Assembly (NCBI GenBank): GCA_905215125.1
Contig: CAJMOV010000111.1
Span: 1 to 6,628, forward strand
Source of the DNA: an uncultured bacterium
GTDB taxonomy: Bacteria > Bacillota > Clostridia > Oscillospirales > Butyricicoccaceae
Reading direction: 5' to 3'
DNA length: 6,628 bases
Both the position numbers and the translations under genes were made by a program. Each line of letters opens with the position of its first letter. Position 1 is the first letter of the stretch. Positions 6,462 to 6,628 of this stretch are shown piece by piece. The notes beneath the pieces are model-generated. The model did not search any database. It saw only the letters and a program-made list of their open reading frames with translations, and was not told the origin of the DNA.

Positions 6462-6628
6462 TTACAGCTTGCCGTCCTGGCGGCGCTTTTTGGCCCAGCC
6501 GGGCTTGACGGCGGCGCGCACGCGGCCGATGACCAGGCTGTCCTCGGCGACGTCGTCCTTCTCCGTCACCGTCGTCGCGGCGGCCAGATAAGCCCCGCGC
6601 CCTACTTTGACGGGCGCGACGAGGTTGA
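6462..6628 (-). CDS. glmU: GlmU, C-terminal end (bifunctional UDP-GlcNAc pyrophosphorylase / GlcN-1-P acetyltransferase), partial
   Basis: The last 54 codons and the TAA stop are present; the rest lies beyond the right edge. The visible protein starts NLVAPVKVGRGAYLAAATTV and continues EDSLVIGRVRAAVKPGW, ending in a basic tail (KKRRQDGKL). This is the final turn of the left-handed beta-helix and the C-terminal tail of the acetyltransferase domain, where family members carry the (N)LVAPV-GxGAYIAAGSTIT and (A/R)QxxKxGW patterns. GlmU makes UDP-N-acetylglucosamine for peptidoglycan. The position immediately upstream of prs is the conserved Bacillota arrangement and supports the call. The usual AAG near the CoA site reads AAA in this copy, a mild variation. 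Confidence 0.9.
   Translation of the reverse strand, partial: NLVAPVKVGRGAYLAAATTVTEKDDVAEDSLVIGRVRAAVKPGWAKKRRQDGKL

Overview
The window is a housekeeping block from a GC-rich Gram-positive bacterium. It is most likely a member of the Clostridia, possibly of the Oscillospirales/Ruminococcaceae type. Three things point there: the gene order glmU-prs-pth-mfd-prsA, all on the minus strand, which is a Bacillota arrangement; strong AGGAGG-type ribosome-binding sites; and a Gram-positive PrsA-type foldase lipoprotein. Placement below class level is inference. Base composition is uneven: the glmU, prs, pth and mfd coding regions are GC-rich, while the prsA-like gene and some gaps are visibly more AT-rich.

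Layout, in transcription order (right to left). The right edge holds the last 54 codons of glmU (UDP-GlcNAc pyrophosphorylase/acetyltransferase). Next is prs (PRPP synthetase, 319 aa). A 125-146 base structured gap follows, depending on which pth start is used, and it contains three hairpins. Then comes pth (peptidyl-tRNA hydrolase), which has no in-frame ATG near its conserved N-terminus. It is followed 23 bases later by mfd (transcription-repair coupling factor, 1156 aa). After a 64-base gap with a possible promoter comes a prsA-like lipoprotein gene of 331 aa. The left 138 bases hold a near-perfect bidirectional terminator hairpin and what looks like the last 11 codons of a convergent plus-strand gene.

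How the genes relate. They do not form one pathway. They are the conserved genome-maintenance and biosynthesis neighbourhood known from Bacillus subtilis (glmU-prs-ctc-pth-fin-mfd), here without ctc and fin. GlmU supplies cell-wall precursor, Prs supplies PRPP for nucleotides, His and Trp, Pth recycles peptidyl-tRNA, Mfd clears stalled RNA polymerase and recruits repair, and the lipoprotein probably helps fold exported proteins.

I found no mobile element, CRISPR array, phage gene or new multi-gene system. The points worth a second look are small: the start of pth (a good Shine-Dalgarno placed for an ATT codon, beside an A8 run), the hairpins between prs and pth, and the loss of both hallmark histidines in the parvulin-like domain of the lipoprotein.
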